From positions 1 to 6,488 of the forward strand of contig WFOZ01000033.1 in NCBI GenBank assembly GCA_015487825.1: 6,488 bases of DNA, written 5' to 3'. The notes beneath the pieces are model-generated. The model saw only the letters and a list, made by a program, of their open reading frames with translations, had not been told where the DNA came from and ran no database searches. Below are positions 4,683 through 6,488 of the stretch, one piece after another. The position numbers were made by a program, and so were the translations under genes. Origin of the DNA: Planctomycetaceae bacterium (GTDB lineage Bacteria; Planctomycetota; Planctomycetia; Planctomycetales; Planctomycetaceae). How positions within the stretch are numbered: the stretch's first letter is position 1; each line of letters starts with the position of its first letter.

Positions 4683-6329
4683 ATGACAGCCAATCAACCT
4701 GAAGCAATTTCTGCCAACGCATACCGCCTGCTCTGGGCGGGATTTATGGCCATTCTTGCAGCCGGAGTCGGCTTTGCCATTCGTGGCGGCATCTTCGACA
4801 ACTGGGGGGGCGAATACGGTTTTACCGCCTCAGAACTGGGGCAGATTGGTGGCGCAGGTTTCACCGGTTTTTGTTTCGGAATTTTTATTGGCGGCCTTGT
4901 TGTCGATAAAATCGGTTATGGCAAACTGGTTGCCGTGGCGTTTCTGTTTCATATTGCTTCAGCTTTTGTCACATTCATGCCGAACGCAGAAATGGGCAAG
5001 GAAGTTGTTTACAACTATCTATTTTGGGGAATGTTCCTGTTTGCCATCGCCAACGGAGTGCTCGAAGCGGTTGCGAACCCTCTGATTGCAACCTTGTTCC
5101 CGACGAATCGAACTCATTATCTTAACATCCTTCATGCAAGCTGGCCTGCTGGTCTTATTCTGGGTGGAATGCTCGGCTGGTGGCTTGATGACGGGATGCA
5201 ACTTCACTGGAAATACCAACTGGCGCTCTACTTAATTCCAACCGTTATTTACGGATTGATGTTTCTGGGACAGAAGTTTCCACAATCCGAAGCGTCTGAA
5301 AAAGGGCTCAGCCTGGGAGAGATGTTCAAAGATGTTGGCCTGTTCGGCGGGCTGGTTGCCTGTTTTATGCTGGCTCTGTTTTTTGGTTCTGTTTTGGAGC
5401 CGATGTCTCCCGGCACCGGAACTTACATCGGCTACGGCATCGGTGGGGTGCTGTTGATTGCGATTGCGATCTTAACCAATTTTTCAATCGGCTCCTGGTT
5501 AATCTTCGTCTTGTTTGTGACACACGCACTGGTTGGTGCTGTTGAACTGGGGACTGATGGCTGGATTCAAAATATCACTGGTAATATTTTGAGTTCTTCT
5601 GAAGGGAAGATCCTTTTTGTTTACACGTCTCTGATTATGTTCCTGCTTCGTTTCTGTGCAGGATTTATTGAAAAGAAAATTGGCCTTTCGCCGATTGGCA
5701 TTTTGCTTGTCTGTTCTGTACTGGCCTGTATCGGATTAAATCTTGCCAGCGGCATCACGACTTTCGCAGGAGCGATGGTCGCCTTGGGGATTTATGCCCT
5801 GGGGAAAACATTCTTCTGGCCGACTATGCTGGCTGTGATTGGTGACCGTTTTCCGCGTACCGGTGCAGTCGCGATGAGTATCATGGGCGGTATCGGCATG
5901 ATGTCAGCCGGCCTGATTGGTTCTGCCGGTTTGGGTTACGCCAAAGATCGCTATGCGGGGGAAACATTACATCAGGCAAATGTTGAAGTTTATGAGGAAT
6001 ATAAAGCTGAAAAACCGAGTAAATTCCTCTTCTTCTCAGAAGTTCATGGATTGGATGGAGCAAAAGTCAAGACGGCTAACGATGCCGTTAAGGCAGAGAA
6101 GGCTTCTGAAGTACAACAACAGGTTGTGGATGCCAGTATCACGGGAGACCGCAAAACGCTGGTCGCCGACTCATTCATTCCCGGAACGATGGCGGTGATC
6201 TATCTATTATTGTTCCTCTACTTCAAGGCAATTGGTGGCTACAAAACTGTTCATCTGGCGGGAAGTACCGCAGAAGTTCTGGATCAGAATGATGAGGTGA
6301 TACCTGCTCATGAAAATGACAGTTTTTGA
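4683..6329 (+). CDS. Major facilitator superfamily permease, large form (548 aa)
   Basis: An inner-membrane secondary transporter; the substrate is unknown, although the layout resembles planctomycete sugar-permease-like MFS proteins (fucose:H+ symporter group). [11 protein letters not shown] at 71-81 matches MFS motif A after the second helix. [10 protein letters not shown]...[19 protein letters not shown] (131-162) and [15 protein letters not shown] (287-301) are conserved-looking segments. By eye there are about 14 hydrophobic helices, near 16-34, 56-74, 82-100, 110-130, 147-166, 179-197, 219-236, 248-267, 270-288, 309-328, 336-356, 360-380, 394-418 and 496-515. Residues 419-495 form a long charged loop before the last helix, predicted periplasmic if the N-terminus is cytoplasmic. 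Length exceeds the usual 400-450 of 12-helix MFS proteins. The ATG at 4683 follows AGGA by 10 nt. It is a single-gene unit with its own terminator. Confidence 0.9.
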   Translation: MTANQPEAISANAYRLLWAGFMAILAAGVGFAIRGGIFDNWGGEYGFTASELGQIGGAGFTGFCFGIFIGGLVVDKIGYGKLVAVAFLFHIASAFVTFMPNAEMGKEVVYNYLFWGMFLFAIANGVLEAVANPLIATLFPTNRTHYLNILHASWPAGLILGGMLGWWLDDGMQLHWKYQLALYLIPTVIYGLMFLGQKFPQSEASEKGLSLGEMFKDVGLFGGLVACFMLALFFGSVLEPMSPGTGTYIGYGIGGVLLIAIAILTNFSIGSWLIFVLFVTHALVGAVELGTDGWIQNITGNILSSSEGKILFVYTSLIMFLLRFCAGFIEKKIGLSPIGILLVCSVLACIGLNLASGITTFAGAMVALGIYALGKTFFWPTMLAVIGDRFPRTGAVAMSIMGGIGMMSAGLIGSAGLGYAKDRYAGETLHQANVEVYEEYKAEKPSKFLFFSEVHGLDGAKVKTANDAVKAEKASEVQQQVVDASITGDRKTLVADSFIPGTMAVIYLLLFLYFKAIGGYKTVHLAGSTAEVLDQNDEVIPAHENDSF

Positions 6330-6360
6330 TTAACTTCTCAGGTAATAAAATGAGACTAAT

Positions 6361-6390
6361 AGCCTCTGGATATAGTTCCAGAGGCTTTTT
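6361..6390 (+). terminator. Intrinsic terminator of the permease gene
   Basis: AGCCTCTGG (6361-6369) pairs perfectly with CCAGAGGCT (6378-6386) around an 8-nt loop, and five T residues follow (6386-6390). It starts 31 bp after the permease stop codon and 27 bp before the next gene starts, so the two are transcribed separately. Confidence 0.93.
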
Positions 6391-6416
6391 CAATGGTTAG
6401 CTGAAGTTGTTATTTC

Positions 6417-6488
6417 ATGAAAAAGAAAAAGAGCATTACTGTAATCGGTGCCTCTGCCCGGGCAGCCTGTTGGTCGGCAGTGCGGGCA
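6417..6488 (+). CDS. Start of a gene cut by the window edge, possibly ATP-grasp-like
   Basis: Twenty-four codons are visible, beginning MKKKKSITVIGASARAACWS and running off the end. A TGA in frame at 6402-6404 fixes ATG 6417 as the earliest start; the upstream sequence has no strong ribosome binding site. The short strand followed by GASARAA resembles a dinucleotide- or nucleotide-binding N-terminus, and I recall similar 'VGASARAAA.SA.RAG' starts in planctomycete ATP-grasp-domain proteins. With so little sequence the family assignment is tentative. Confidence 0.6.
   Translation, partial: MKKKKSITVIGASARAACWSAVRA

Overview
The window looks like chromosomal DNA from a planctomycete, possibly a Gimesia- or Rubinisphaera-like member of Planctomycetia. 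This is judged from remembered protein resemblance: a secreted basic protein with two SPOR-like units, an MFS permease type common in that phylum, a partial GxxExxY protein, and the habit of carrying dispersed 'accacggagacacagagg'-type and 'tagggtccgc..gcggacc'-type intergenic repeats. No rRNA, tRNA, CRISPR array or transposase is visible, and genus-level placement is tentative.

Left part (1-1079): the 3' end of a GxxExxY-type PD-(D/E)XK-fold gene is followed by one A/T-rich HNH-nuclease-like gene. That gene is bracketed almost to the base by a 32-bp inverted repeat (217-248 and 1048-1079, 31/32 matching). This gene-in-a-repeat-frame looks like a mobile or recombination-generated cassette and is the most unusual structure in the window.

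Middle (1131-3324): nrdB encodes the radical-bearing small subunit of a class I ribonucleotide reductase. The usual radical tyrosine is a phenylalanine, and all ligand and relay residues line up with the chlamydial class Ic (Mn/Fe) enzyme. It ends at a strong terminator whose T-run overlaps the stop codon of a convergent gene for an exported protein with two SPOR-like units. No nrdA is present.

Right part (3494-6488): rph (RNase PH, minus strand) and a large MFS permease (plus strand) diverge from a 448-bp intergenic region. That region holds no gene but is packed with palindromes: two tandem operator-like sites, a REP-doublet-like 77-bp hairpin, and a 28-bp near-perfect palindrome. The permease ends at a clear intrinsic terminator, and the first 24 codons of a further gene (possibly ATP-grasp-like) run off the right edge.

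The housekeeping genes (nrdB, rph) are single, independently terminated units rather than an operon. I see no complete multi-gene novel system. The best candidate for something undescribed is the repeat-framed HNH cassette beside the GxxExxY gene and just upstream of nrdB.
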